Positions 1-8,211 of a stretch of DNA of 64,000 nt are shown here, piece after piece; within the stretch, counting starts at the first letter, position 1; the number at the start of each line of letters is the position of its first letter. The notes below the pieces were generated by a model. That model searched no databases. It had not been told where the DNA came from and was given only the letters and a program-made list of their open reading frames with translations. Where the stretch lies: positions 1 through 64,000 of the forward strand of contig NZ_JARXIA010000004.1 of the NCBI RefSeq assembly GCF_031127875.1, given 5' to 3'. A program made the translations under genes and the position numbers. This DNA is from Pelagicoccus sp. SDUM812005 (lineage in GTDB: Bacteria; Verrucomicrobiota; Verrucomicrobiia; Opitutales; Opitutaceae).

Positions 1-570
1 AAATACTTTGTCGACCTGCACGGGAGCGCGGCGGAGGCGCTTTTCGAGCGGAGCCCGCTGGGGGACTTGAGCGTGCTCGACTTTTCGGGAGTCCGGTGGG
101 TGGAGGAAACGTTTCGGCAAATGGTGATGTTCGGCGCGCGCGCGGGAGCGAAGGCGCAGCGGTCCTGTTGCTTGCTGGCCGAGCTGCTGCTTTTGCAGCT
201 CGAGGATTCGAAAGAGGGTGAGGGAGGAGGCGGGGCTGGGGCGTACCAGAGCTATCGAAAGTGTCGGGACTTGCTGGAGAAGGCCTATGTCCGACTCGAT
301 TCGATGGCCGAGCTGGCGGAGGAGGTGAAGCTCGACCAGGCCTACATCTCGCGGCTTTTCGCCCGCTACGACGAGGAGGCCCCTTACAAGAAGCTCATGC
401 GCTTGAAGATGAACCATGCGGCCCGTCTGCTGTTTCGGGAGAACGTTCTCGTCAAGAATGCTGCGGCCGCGGTGGGCTTCGAGGACGCGGCCCATTTTTC
501 GCGGGTCTTCAAAAAGTGCTACGGCGTGTCGCCGTTGAAGTTCGCGTCCTCGGTCGGCCGCAGCAGTTAG
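1..570 (+). CDS. AraC-family transcriptional regulator, 5' truncated by window edge
   Basis: The reading frame is open from base 1, so the true start lies outside the window; 189 residues are visible. The last ~100 residues form an AraC-type double helix-turn-helix: the first helix pair lies around DSMAELAEEVKLDQAYISRLF and the second around KNAAAAVGFEDAAHFSRVFKK, ending in the usual GVSPLKF. The preceding part looks like the end of an AraC sensor (cupin-like) domain with a glycine-rich linker (residues ~72-80). By family it should be a DNA-binding regulator of carbohydrate genes. It is a second, less favoured candidate for the 21-bp direct-repeat operators found downstream, because the hybrid regulator at 1171-2082 sits beside the first operator. 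Family assignment is firm; target and ligand are unknown. Confidence 0.85.
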   Translation, partial: KYFVDLHGSAAEALFERSPLGDLSVLDFSGVRWVEETFRQMVMFGARAGAKAQRSCCLLAELLLLQLEDSKEGEGGGGAGAYQSYRKCRDLLEKAYVRLDSMAELAEEVKLDQAYISRLFARYDEEAPYKKLMRLKMNHAARLLFRENVLVKNAAAAVGFEDAAHFSRVFKKCYGVSPLKFASSVGRSS

Positions 571-739
571 AGCTTACGGGGAGTGTCAGGGGAGCGGAAC
601 CGATCTCGCTGACATTTTGGCTGCGGCTCGCTGGTTGACCTGCTTCGGCGGGCGTGAGTGGGGTGGCGCGATGAAGGGAATGGAAGCGAAAGGCGAGAGG
701 CGCGGCCATGAGGTTTGTTGCGAGCGCTTTGGGATATCC

Positions 740-970
740 ATGAGCGGGCGGAGCTGCCTGAAGTCCGGGCTGAAGCCCCTGCTGGCCTTCGCCCGCAAGC
801 TGCTGCCCGACCTCAGGGGTATCCTGGCCTCGGCCAAGTATCCGCTAAACATCAGCGTGCCGGAGAGTGTGAACAACAGGATAAAGGTGATCAAGCGGAT
901 GGCCTACGGGTATCGGGACACCGAATACTTCTTCCTTAAGATAAGGCACGTGTTCCCCGCAAAATGGTGA
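740..970 (+). pseudogene. ISL3-family transposase remnant (3' end only)
   Basis: The reading frame ending at 970 encodes a segment running from about SGLKPLLAFARKLLPDL to the C-terminus, with SVNNRIKVIKRMAYGYRD and EYFFLKIRHVFP. This matches the conserved C-terminal block of ISL3-family DDE transposases (usual form: LEGiNNkIKviKRmAYGfRDdeYFFLKIraaFPGkw). The N-terminal three quarters, including the first catalytic acids, are missing and no intact terminal inverted repeats were seen. It is therefore a dead insertion-sequence scar, perhaps marking one boundary of the polysaccharide cluster. The left limit is approximate. Confidence 0.7.
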
Positions 971-1170
971 TGAACCTTTTTTTTGAGAATTGGCGGTTTG
1001 GTTAGGGCGACTTTGACCAGATTTCTTGGCGATGAATTGTCTTCAGGTTGTGAGCCTGTTTGGGTATATAGATGATCAGGTGGTTACAGAATGAGATTCT
1101 GAAACTTGGGCATCAGTTGGGTTTAGTTCGCAAGGGGAAGTGACAAATTCTCTGTGCGACTGAATTTTCG

Positions 1171-2082
1171 TTAACCCCCTGTTCGATATCTTTCTCGATA
1201 CTGGATGGGGGAGACGCCTTCTTGGTTTTTGAAGGCGCGGGAAAAGTAGTTTTGGGTTTCGTAGTTCAACTGGAAGGCGATCTCCTTAATGCTGAGATTG
1301 GTTTTGGAGATAAGCTTGCGGGCGCGTTCGTGCAGCAGCTCTTGGCGGTACTTCATGGGGGCGATACCGTACTTGTCGCGGAAGAGCTTGCGGAACCAGC
1401 TGTAGCTTAGGCTGAGCCCGTCGAAGTAGTCTTGGATCTTTTCCGCGTTCACGTAGTGCAGCTCGATGAATTTCTTGGCTTCCTCGACGATGACATTGGC
1501 GTGGAAGTTTGGGTCTTCCTGAGCATTTTGCAGGCGCAGTTCCATGTCTTTCGCCGCACGAAGCACGGTTTGGGTGAACTCGCCGAGGCGATTGGTGGGC
1601 AGGTCGATGGAGAGAGCCGTGATCCAAACGGCGGCGAGCGGGGTGCCGTCGGGCGCGTGCACGCAACTGGCGGCGCAATTCACTCCGTCGACGTACTCTC
1701 CGACGTCGGTGGAAAAGCCTTGGGCATTTTCCTTCTTCAGGAGGGTGATGAAATCTTCCGTATTGGAAACGGTTTTTGAAGTGAAGGGTGTGTACTCGAT
1801 CAGGTTGGCGATGCGTCGGCGCTCTGCCCTCGGTTGTGAGGCGAGCAAGGCTTTGCCTGGAGCCGTGGCATGGAGCTGGAAGTGGGAGCCGACGCGGGGA
1901 ACGTAGCAGTGGTCGCTTGAACCGCCAAGGGATGCGAGGACGATTCCTTCGGTCTTGCTCTTGCTGAGCATGGCTACGGCGGAGGTCATGCCGGTGGAGT
2001 CGCGCAGGTTGGCGAGAATGTCGAGCGTGTTCTCCACGAGCAGAGATTGGTACTCAGGGTCTTGGATATCGATGTTTGGCAC
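1171..2082 (-). CDS. Hybrid regulator: IclR effector domain fused to AraC-type HTH
   Basis: 303 residues, transcribed leftward and divergent from the enolase-superfamily gene. Residues ~15-190 resemble the ligand-binding domain of IclR regulators: HATAPGKALLA (71-81) and GFSTDVGEYVDGVNCAA (122-138) are its hallmark segments. The IclR winged helix that normally precedes this domain is absent. Instead residues ~195-300 form an AraC double HTH (IQDYFDGLSLSYSWFRKLF; then LSIKEIAFQLNYETQNYFSRAFK, ending GVSPIQYR). IclR effector domains often sense small acids (KdgR senses ketodeoxygluconate), and AraC HTHs bind direct repeats about 21 bp apart. This makes the protein the best candidate activator of the seven GTGCAT promoters in the first 31 kb. 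Domain reading is confident; the regulatory link is inferred. Confidence 0.85.
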   Translation of the reverse strand: MPNIDIQDPEYQSLLVENTLDILANLRDSTGMTSAVAMLSKSKTEGIVLASLGGSSDHCYVPRVGSHFQLHATAPGKALLASQPRAERRRIANLIEYTPFTSKTVSNTEDFITLLKKENAQGFSTDVGEYVDGVNCAASCVHAPDGTPLAAVWITALSIDLPTNRLGEFTQTVLRAAKDMELRLQNAQEDPNFHANVIVEEAKKFIELHYVNAEKIQDYFDGLSLSYSWFRKLFRDKYGIAPMKYRQELLHERARKLISKTNLSIKEIAFQLNYETQNYFSRAFKNQEGVSPIQYRERYRTGG

Positions 2083-2104
2083 GTCTAGTGGGATAGGGGG
2101 GGTA

Positions 2105-2195
2105 AAAGTCGAAAAGTGTAGATCGACCGGGTTTGAAGCACTTGGTTGCTGAATGTACGCTACCCGCTTCCCTCGCTATTTAAAGTCGAAAAGTG
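2105..2195 (+). repeat. Two 14-bp direct repeats upstream of the hybrid regulator
   Basis: AAAGTCGAAAAGTG occurs exactly at 2105-2118 and again at 2182-2195, 77 bp apart. It extends the AAAGTG core of the GTGCAT operators found elsewhere. Both copies lie between the start of the hybrid regulator (2082) and the divergent gene, so they may be autoregulatory sites. Neither has a clear partner half-site 21 bp upstream. Confidence 0.5.
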
Positions 2196-2272
2196 CAAAT
2201 CTTAGACAGATCCCTTAGACGGGCGGAGGAAGTGAGGTGGATTTACGAGTTCTGGGAAGCGTCCGCCGTATA

Positions 2273-2327
2273 TTGCACATGCACGATTGAAAAGTGCATA
2301 GGAAGCGAGACGGACTTGTGATATTTT
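2273..2327 (+). promoter_or_regulatory. Direct-repeat operator and promoter P1 for the enolase/dehydrogenase operon
   Basis: Half-site TTGCAC at 2273-2278 and half-site GTGCAT (within AAAAGTGCATAGG) at 2294-2299 are 21 bp apart. A -10-like TATTTT follows at 2322-2327, leaving 22 bp after the proximal half-site. The layout repeats at six other promoters, so an activator overlapping the -35 region is likely. The expected transcript start is near 2334. Confidence 0.65.
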
Positions 2328-2373
2328 GTTACCACTCGGCGAGCGGTACCGTCCCGTCGAGGTGAATTACCCT

Positions 2374-2469
2374 ATGGACCCTAACGAGCTGAAGCCGCGT
2401 AAGTGGAGGGAGGCTTTGACGACTGAAATGTATCACTTCAATAACTACGCAACCGCCCTGCCGCGATGA
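2374..2469 (+). CDS. Possible 31-residue leader ORF coupled to the enolase-superfamily gene
   Basis: ATG at 2374 is preceded by GAGGTG (2360-2365) at good Shine-Dalgarno spacing, and the frame runs 31 codons to TGA at 2467. That stop overlaps the ATG of the next gene (ATGA at 2466-2469), an arrangement typical of translational coupling. The peptide starts MDPNELKPRKWREAL and shows no recognised domain, signal or membrane segment. It lies inside the expected transcript from P1. It may be a leader peptide controlling translation, or chance; no homology is recognised. Confidence 0.35.
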   Translation: MDPNELKPRKWREALTTEMYHFNNYATALPR

Positions 2470-3611
2470 TCGAGCGAATCCGCACTTACCGTCTCCAGCA
2501 CAAGCTCGAGGAGTCCTTCGGATTTTCCCAGTGGCATTACGATACGCGCAATGCCCTTCTGGTGGAGCTCGTCGACAGTTCGGGAGCCAGCGGCTGGGGC
2601 GAGTGTTATGGCCCGGCTGAGGTGACGCAGTCCGCTATCAGCTCCTTTTATGCTCCTTTGCTCAAGGGGTGGGATCCTCTGAAAAACGAGGCGGCTTGGC
2701 AGCATTGCTGGCGAGCGTCCCTCGATTTTGCACGCAAGGGGGTCATGATGGGAGCCGTCTCCGGTTTGGACATGGCTATGCTAGACTTGAAAGGCAAGCT
2801 GCTGGGAGTTTCCGTTTCGGAGCTTATGGGGGGGCGGCAGCGTGACCGCGTTTTCTGCTATGCTACCGGCATGTACTTTCGAAAGGTTTCGGAGGAAGCG
2901 CTTTTGGAGATGATTTTGGAGGAGGCTTCGGGCTACGTAGATCGCGGCTTTGGAGCTCTTAAGATAAAGGTGGGCAAAAATTTAAAATTCGATGAGCTTC
3001 AGGTTCGATCGATGCGTAACCGTTTCTCGGATACGCAGTTGATGGCGGATTCTAATCACGCCTACGATCTGCCCGAGGCCGTGCGCATGGGCCGTGTTCT
3101 GGACGAGTGCGGATACGCTTGGTTCGAAGAGCCTTTGTCGCCTCAGCATGCGAGCCTTTTCCGGCAGTTGTCGGAGAAGGTGGATGTTCCGATCGCGACC
3201 GGAGAATGCGAGCAAACGCGCTGGGGATTCCAGGACTTGCTGTCGCTGGGCGGTGTCAACATTGCCCAACCGGATTTGGCGTACTGTGGCGGTCCGACGG
3301 AAGCTTTGAAGATTCGCGCGATCGCCTCCTCACATGGCGTGAACACGGTACCGCATGCTTGGGGCACGATGTTGAACCTTGCGAGCGCGACTCACTTTTT
3401 GGCCAGCGCCTACGTGGAGCCAGGAAGAGCGGAGCCGGCAGAGCCTCTGCTCGAGGTGGACAATACCCCGAACCCGATGCGCGACGAGATGTACGAGGTC
3501 GCCTTGGAAATTTCGAACGGAGTTGCCGTTGTCCCGGATGCTCCGGGTCTCGGCGTGAAACCCGACCTGAAGGCGATGGAAGCCTTCTGTGTCTACAAAA
3601 CTGAATTATAG
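2466..3611 (+). CDS. Mandelate racemase/muconate lactonizing (enolase superfamily) enzyme, probable sugar-acid dehydratase or cycloisomerase
   Basis: 381 residues, cytoplasmic, usual length for the superfamily. The capping domain spans ~1-130 and the barrel ~135-360. Visible active-site features are the KxK motif (K166, K168), three metal ligands D195, E221 and E247, and the D270/H297 dyad (PHAWG) of the mandelate-racemase subgroup. These enzymes abstract a proton alpha to a carboxylate. The aldehyde dehydrogenase begins 2 bp downstream, and a kinase/aldolase pair sits in the same regulon. In 3,6-anhydrogalactose catabolism the order is dehydrogenase, enolase-superfamily cycloisomerase, kinase, aldolase, so an anhydrogalactonate cycloisomerase (DauB-like) is a good hypothesis. 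A galactonate, fuconate or rhamnonate dehydratase remains possible. Superfamily firm, substrate inferred. Confidence 0.88.
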   Translation: MIERIRTYRLQHKLEESFGFSQWHYDTRNALLVELVDSSGASGWGECYGPAEVTQSAISSFYAPLLKGWDPLKNEAAWQHCWRASLDFARKGVMMGAVSGLDMAMLDLKGKLLGVSVSELMGGRQRDRVFCYATGMYFRKVSEEALLEMILEEASGYVDRGFGALKIKVGKNLKFDELQVRSMRNRFSDTQLMADSNHAYDLPEAVRMGRVLDECGYAWFEEPLSPQHASLFRQLSEKVDVPIATGECEQTRWGFQDLLSLGGVNIAQPDLAYCGGPTEALKIRAIASSHGVNTVPHAWGTMLNLASATHFLASAYVEPGRAEPAEPLLEVDNTPNPMRDEMYEVALEISNGVAVVPDAPGLGVKPDLKAMEAFCVYKTEL

Positions 3612-3613
3612 AG

Positions 3614-5041
3614 ATGTCTGATATTACACTTCCAGAAACCAACACAATCTTCCCTGCTGTTATCGACGGACAGAAGGTGCAAGCGGAATCTTACTTCGAT
3701 GTCGTCAACCCGCGTACAGGCAGGGCCTTTGCCTCCGTGCCCGATTTGAGCGCGGAGCAGATGCGGGGCAGCCTTTCGGCTGCGGAAAAAGGCTTCGAGC
3801 TCTGGTCCGCGACCTCGCCTGCCGAGCGCAAGGAGACGATTCTTTGTTACGCGGACATATTGGAGCAGAACCGGGAGCGATTAATCGCTCTGTTGATGGA
3901 AGAGACCGGCAAGCCTCGCGACAACGCTGAGTACGACTTCGGCATGTTGACGACCTGTTTGCGTTTTTTCGTGGAAGAGTTCGAACGATTGGACCAACCG
4001 GTGTTGCACGACCCTGAAGGTCGCTTCTTGCACTACGTGCAGCGTCAACCCCTTGGAGTGGTAGTTGGATTTCTCGCCTGGAACTTCCCGTTGTTGAATA
4101 TTGGATACAAGATTGGTCCGGCTCTGGCAGCTGGATGTAGCGTGATCATCAAGCCGGCAGCCCTCACTCCACTGGCCTCCTTGGAGGTTGCCTACCTCGC
4201 AAAGGAAGCGGGAATTCCGGATGGGGTAGTGAATGTGGTAACGGCGAGTAATCACGTGGTGACCGAGGAGCTGCTCAAGAGTGATATTCCTTCTTTAGTG
4301 ACGATGATTGGATCCACTCGTGGAGGCTTGGAGGTGATGAGCTCCTCCTGTACCAGCATCAAGCACTTCTCGGTGGAATTGGGCGGAAACGCTCCGGTAG
4401 TAGTGTATCCAGACGCTGACATACGCGACGCTGCGAACAAGGTCGTGGACTTGAAGTTCTCGAATAGCGGTCAGGTATGCGTCAGCCCTAATCGCTGTTT
4501 CGTACATGAGTCCGTCTACGAGAAATTTATCGAGTTTGCGAGGGAGCGTGCGGCCTCGGTGGAAATGGGACCGCTCATTTCGGATCGCGAAAGGGCTCGG
4601 GTTCTCGGTCTAGTGGAAGGTGCCTTGCAGGAAGGGGCCATGGCTGTCTGTGGCGGCGAAGCGGTCGAGGGAGAGGGGTTCTTTATGGAGCCAACGATTC
4701 TCGCAGGCGTTACCTCGGGAATGACGATCGCGAACACCGAGATCTTCGGACCTGTCTTGCCGGTGATTTCGTATTCGGACGACGATGACGAGATCGCTCT
4801 CGCGAACGGAACTGAGTTTGGCTTGGCCGCTTACGTGTTCACCAACAATCTCTCCAAGGGCTTGAAGGCAGCGAGGGATATCAAGTCAGGGAGCGTGTGC
4901 GTCAACGAGCCCCACTATTCCGTGCAGTTGCCGCATGGTGGGCTGAAGCAGAGCGGAACGGGCAAGGATTGTTCGCGCTACAGCTTGCAGGAGTACCTGA
5001 CCTTGAAACGGATTTCGGTTTGCTTGGAAAGCGAGGATTGA
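3614..5041 (+). CDS. NAD(P)-dependent aldehyde dehydrogenase, candidate anhydrogalactose dehydrogenase
   Basis: 475 residues, full ALDH length. The catalytic asparagine N157 (AWNFP), cofactor-binding K180, general base E255 (VELGGNAP) and catalytic cysteine C289 (SGQVCVSPNR) are all present. It begins 2 bp after the enolase-superfamily gene and shares promoter P1. ALDHs of this type oxidise succinate semialdehyde, lactaldehyde, ketoglutarate semialdehyde, or 3,6-anhydrogalactose to its acid. Given the neighbouring cycloisomerase candidate, the GH127 and the regulon kinase/aldolase, the last role (DauA-like) is the most coherent. Lactaldehyde oxidation in a deoxysugar pathway would also fit because a GH29 lies in the regulon. 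Family firm, substrate uncertain. Confidence 0.9.
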   Translation: MSDITLPETNTIFPAVIDGQKVQAESYFDVVNPRTGRAFASVPDLSAEQMRGSLSAAEKGFELWSATSPAERKETILCYADILEQNRERLIALLMEETGKPRDNAEYDFGMLTTCLRFFVEEFERLDQPVLHDPEGRFLHYVQRQPLGVVVGFLAWNFPLLNIGYKIGPALAAGCSVIIKPAALTPLASLEVAYLAKEAGIPDGVVNVVTASNHVVTEELLKSDIPSLVTMIGSTRGGLEVMSSSCTSIKHFSVELGGNAPVVVYPDADIRDAANKVVDLKFSNSGQVCVSPNRCFVHESVYEKFIEFARERAASVEMGPLISDRERARVLGLVEGALQEGAMAVCGGEAVEGEGFFMEPTILAGVTSGMTIANTEIFGPVLPVISYSDDDDEIALANGTEFGLAAYVFTNNLSKGLKAARDIKSGSVCVNEPHYSVQLPHGGLKQSGTGKDCSRYSLQEYLTLKRISVCLESED

Positions 5042-5078
5042 GCGGCTGGTTTTGTTGATTTGACCAAACAGGTTAGGC

Positions 5079-5092
5079 GTCGCTTTCGCGAC
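5079..5092 (+). other. Short inverted repeat after the dehydrogenase gene
   Basis: GTCGC-TTTC-GCGAC forms a perfect 5-bp stem 37 bp past the stop codon at 5041. No T-run follows, so it is at best a weak or attenuating terminator between the dehydrogenase and the next sulfatase. The gap 5042-5251 shows no other convincing gene. Confidence 0.3.
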
Positions 5093-5251
5093 TACCGTAT
5101 TGCCGATTTCAATAACCGGCGGCTCTCGCTGGAGAACAGGTCAAGGCTTCGTCTCTGATCCGGAGATCGAAGCTGCCAATTGATTTAGAATTAACTTTGA
5201 TTAAGAATAGTGCCCGGTTGGAGGAGGAGTGGCCTCCTGCTCCTAGTTGAG

Positions 5252-6700
5252 ATGAGACCCATTATTTCCAAAACCCTGATTTACCTCATTTCTGTCTGCG
5301 GTGTGGCCTGCTCAGCCGAGGAGCGACCCAACATTGTGGTCATTCTGTGCGATGACCTTGGATACGCCGATGTCGGTTTCAATGGGTCCACGGACATCCA
5401 GACCCCGGAGTTGGACGAATTGGCGGCAGCCGGAACTCGATTCTCGTCGGCTTACGTATCGCATCCGTTTTGCGGACCCAGCCGCATGTCGCTGCTCTCG
5501 GGGCGTTACCCGCATCCGATGGGAACTCCCTACAACCTTGCTCCCTTGAGTTACGACTTTCCTGAATCTTCCACCTTGGGCATCCCGGAGAGTGAAGTGC
5601 TCATTAGCAAAGTGCTTCAACAATCTGGATACAGAACCGGCATTGTTGGAAAGTGGCACTTGGGCTTCGAACCGCAATATCATCCCAACGTGCGCGGCTT
5701 CGACGACTTCTACGGATTTTTAGGAGGCGGGCATTTCTATTTTCCAGAGAAGTACAAGCCTATCTACGAGCGGCAAAAGAAGGCTGGGAAGAGTCCAATC
5801 GAGGAGTACCTGCTTCCGCTCGAACATAATGGCAAGGAGGTCGACGAAACCGAGTACATCACCGATGGATTGTCCCGCGAGGCGGTCCGCTTCGTAAAGG
5901 AGTCAGCGGAAATGGAGCAGCCCTTTTTCCTCTATCTGTCCTACAATGCCCCACATAGCCCGTTGGAAGCCAAGGAAGAAGACATGGAGCCGTATCGGCA
6001 CATCAAGGACATCAAGCGTCGGAAGTACGCGGGCATGGTTGCGGCGGTGGACCGCGGCGTGGGCGAGCTGGTGGATGCCTTGCGGGAAGCAGGCGTGTTT
6101 GAAAATACTTTGATCGTTTTCACCAGTGACAATGGCGGTAAGACAACGCTTGGAGCGAACAACGCTCCGCTCAAGAAAGGCAAGGGGAGCGTATCGGAAG
6201 GGGGGATACGAGTTCCGATGTTTTTCCATTGGCCCAAGGTGGTCCCGAGCGGGCAACTGTTCGAGCATCCCGTGTCCACTTTGGACTTCTACCCGACTTT
6301 CGCGGATCTAGCTAGAGCTGAGATTCCAGCCGGCAAACTTCTCGATGGGGTGGCGCTCTTGGATGCAGTCAAGAAAAGAGAGTCTCCACGTCGCGGGGAC
6401 ATGGTTTATGCGGTGCGCCATCGGGATGGCTTCAGCGAGATCAGCGGACGTCGTGACAGCTGGAAAGCGATCTGGGACACGAAAGGTGGCAGCTGGCGCT
6501 TGTACAATGTCGACAAGGACATGGCCGAGAAGAACGATCTCAGCGCTCAGTATCCTGAACGCTTGGAAGAATTGAAGGCAGGGATTCGTCGTTGGACGGC
6601 TACCCACACCCAACCCCTCTGGTTCCATTCGGTCCAAGAGATGGAGGGATGGAAAGAGAACGAAATGCCGCGTTACGATGACGCCTTCGGCGCGAACTAA
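5252..6700 (+). CDS. Secreted S1-family sulfatase
   Basis: 482 residues from the ATG at 5252, chosen because a Sec signal peptide (MRPIISKTLIYLISVCGVACS) then begins the protein; an upstream in-frame ATG at 5210 would bury it. The N-terminal metal site DD (34-35) and formylglycine motif CGPSR (C74) mark an S1 sulfatase needing maturation by a formylglycine-generating enzyme, none of which is in the window. WHLGF, FTSDNGG and a C-terminal RHRDGFSEISGR segment follow. It resembles the sulfatase at 31045 closely (both share VGFNGS, HPFCGPSRM, GRYPH and the WFxS...MPxY tail), so the two are paralogues. The next sulfatase starts 29 bp after its stop. The substrate is probably a sulfated oligosaccharide but cannot be read directly. 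Confidence 0.9.
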   Translation: MRPIISKTLIYLISVCGVACSAEERPNIVVILCDDLGYADVGFNGSTDIQTPELDELAAAGTRFSSAYVSHPFCGPSRMSLLSGRYPHPMGTPYNLAPLSYDFPESSTLGIPESEVLISKVLQQSGYRTGIVGKWHLGFEPQYHPNVRGFDDFYGFLGGGHFYFPEKYKPIYERQKKAGKSPIEEYLLPLEHNGKEVDETEYITDGLSREAVRFVKESAEMEQPFFLYLSYNAPHSPLEAKEEDMEPYRHIKDIKRRKYAGMVAAVDRGVGELVDALREAGVFENTLIVFTSDNGGKTTLGANNAPLKKGKGSVSEGGIRVPMFFHWPKVVPSGQLFEHPVSTLDFYPTFADLARAEIPAGKLLDGVALLDAVKKRESPRRGDMVYAVRHRDGFSEISGRRDSWKAIWDTKGGSWRLYNVDKDMAEKNDLSAQYPERLEELKAGIRRWTATHTQPLWFHSVQEMEGWKENEMPRYDDAFGAN

Positions 6701-6728
6701 GAAACTTTGGAAAGGGAACGAACAAGCT

Positions 6729-8159
6729 ATGAATCTTAATCGTATTTTTGGAACGAGTACAATCTGCAGTAGGTGGATCGCCCTGCTAGCCAGTATTCTA
6801 GGAAGCTCGCTGGCCCATGCTGCAGAGCAGCCGAACATCGTCCTGCTTTTCGCGGACGATGCTGGTTATGGAGACTTCGGTTTTCATGGCAGCCAGCACT
6901 TCAAGACGCCGCATCTAGACCGTTTGGCGGAGTCCGGCGTGCGGCTGACCAACTTTTACGTGACGGGAGCGACTTGCGGCCCCTCTCGAGCTGGCATGCT
7001 TGCGGGCAGGTACCAGCAGCGCTTCGGTTTCGAGGAGATCAACGTTCCGGGGATCATGAGCGAGAACGGCAAGCTCACTGGCGACGAGATGGGGTTGCCC
7101 ACGGATTTCAAGACCATGGGCGATTACATGCAGGACCTGGGCTACCGAACCGCGATCTTTGGCAAATGGCACATGGGGGTGGCGGACCGTTACCACCCTT
7201 TGAAGCGTGGTTTCGATGAATTCTATGGATTCAGGGGCGGAGCCCGCGACTTTTGGCCCTACAAGAACACCAAGCGAATTGCCCACGAAAATTGGATCGA
7301 GCGAAACTTCGAGGAGTATGCGGAACACGAAGGCTACTTGACCGATGTGATTGCGGACGAAACCTGCGACTTTATCGAGCGGCACAAAGACCAGCCATTT
7401 TTCGCCTATGTATCCTTCACGGCAGTACACACTCCCATGCAGGCGGATCCGCAGGATGCGGACGAGTTCCCGCAGCTGGAAGGGGATCGTCGTACAGTGG
7501 CTCAGATGACCTTGTCGATGGATCGTGCTTGCGGGAAGATCATGGACAAGCTCGAGGAGCTGGGACTAGCGGAAAACACGATTGTGATTTTCAGCAACGA
7601 CAATGGCGGTCCCATGGACAAGAATGGCTCGAGCAATTATCCGTTTAGTGGGGTGAAGGGAACTCAACTGGAAGGCGGTATCCGAGTGCCTGGCTTGATC
7701 TCATGGCCGGCGAAGCTGCCCAAAGGGGCGACCTACGACATGCCTATGATCACCTTGGACTTTATTCCTACCTTCATCAAGGCCGCTGGCGGCGATCCAG
7801 AAGCGATCGTGGAGCTGGATGGAGTCGATATGGTTCCGTACCTCACTGGCGAGGCGAAGGGGCGTCCTCACCAGACCTTGCACTGGAAGATGGAGACGCG
7901 TGGAGCGATTCGCGACGGAGATTGGAAGCTGCTGCGTTTCCCGGACCGTCCGGCAGAGCTCTTCAATTTGGCGGAGGATCCAGGCGAGCAGAACAATCTC
8001 GCAGGCGAGCATCCTTATTTGGTGAAGGAGCTCTTTCGCAAGCAGTTTGCTTGGGAGATGGAGCTGGAGCGTCCTCTGTTCTTGCTCAGGCGAGCGGAGG
8101 AAGCCTGGTCGTCGCGTCGAGCAGACCAATTTCGGAGCCCGCCCGCTGCCGATTATTGA
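6729..8159 (+). CDS. Secreted S1-family sulfatase
   Basis: 476 residues. The start at 6729 gives a Sec signal peptide ending near SSLAHAAE; an earlier in-frame ATG would overlap the previous gene. Metal-site DD (43-44), formylglycine motif CGPSR (C83), GKWHMG and FSNDNGG are present. It follows the sulfatase at 5252 by 29 bp and ends before a strong dyad at 8172-8206, so the two sulfatases form an operon tail, possibly read through from P1. It is not a close paralogue of its neighbour; the GFEEINVPGIMSENG region differs, which suggests a different sulfate position. Substrate not determinable from sequence. Confidence 0.9.
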   Translation: MNLNRIFGTSTICSRWIALLASILGSSLAHAAEQPNIVLLFADDAGYGDFGFHGSQHFKTPHLDRLAESGVRLTNFYVTGATCGPSRAGMLAGRYQQRFGFEEINVPGIMSENGKLTGDEMGLPTDFKTMGDYMQDLGYRTAIFGKWHMGVADRYHPLKRGFDEFYGFRGGARDFWPYKNTKRIAHENWIERNFEEYAEHEGYLTDVIADETCDFIERHKDQPFFAYVSFTAVHTPMQADPQDADEFPQLEGDRRTVAQMTLSMDRACGKIMDKLEELGLAENTIVIFSNDNGGPMDKNGSSNYPFSGVKGTQLEGGIRVPGLISWPAKLPKGATYDMPMITLDFIPTFIKAAGGDPEAIVELDGVDMVPYLTGEAKGRPHQTLHWKMETRGAIRDGDWKLLRFPDRPAELFNLAEDPGEQNNLAGEHPYLVKELFRKQFAWEMELERPLFLLRRAEEAWSSRRADQFRSPPAADY

Positions 8160-8171
8160 ATAGGAACGGCA

Positions 8172-8206
8172 GATTCTCTCCTTTCGAATATGAAACGGAG
8201 AGAATC
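8172..8206 (+). other. Long inverted repeat before the MFS/GH127 promoter
   Basis: GATTCTCTCC (8172-8181) pairs perfectly with GGAGAGAATC (8197-8206), and inside it TTTC pairs with GAAA around a 6-base loop, with one bulged C. No T-run follows, so it is either a terminator for the sulfatase operon of unusual type or a dyad regulatory site. It occupies the place where the distal half-site of P2 would be expected. Confidence 0.5.
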
Positions 8207-8211
8207 AAAAA

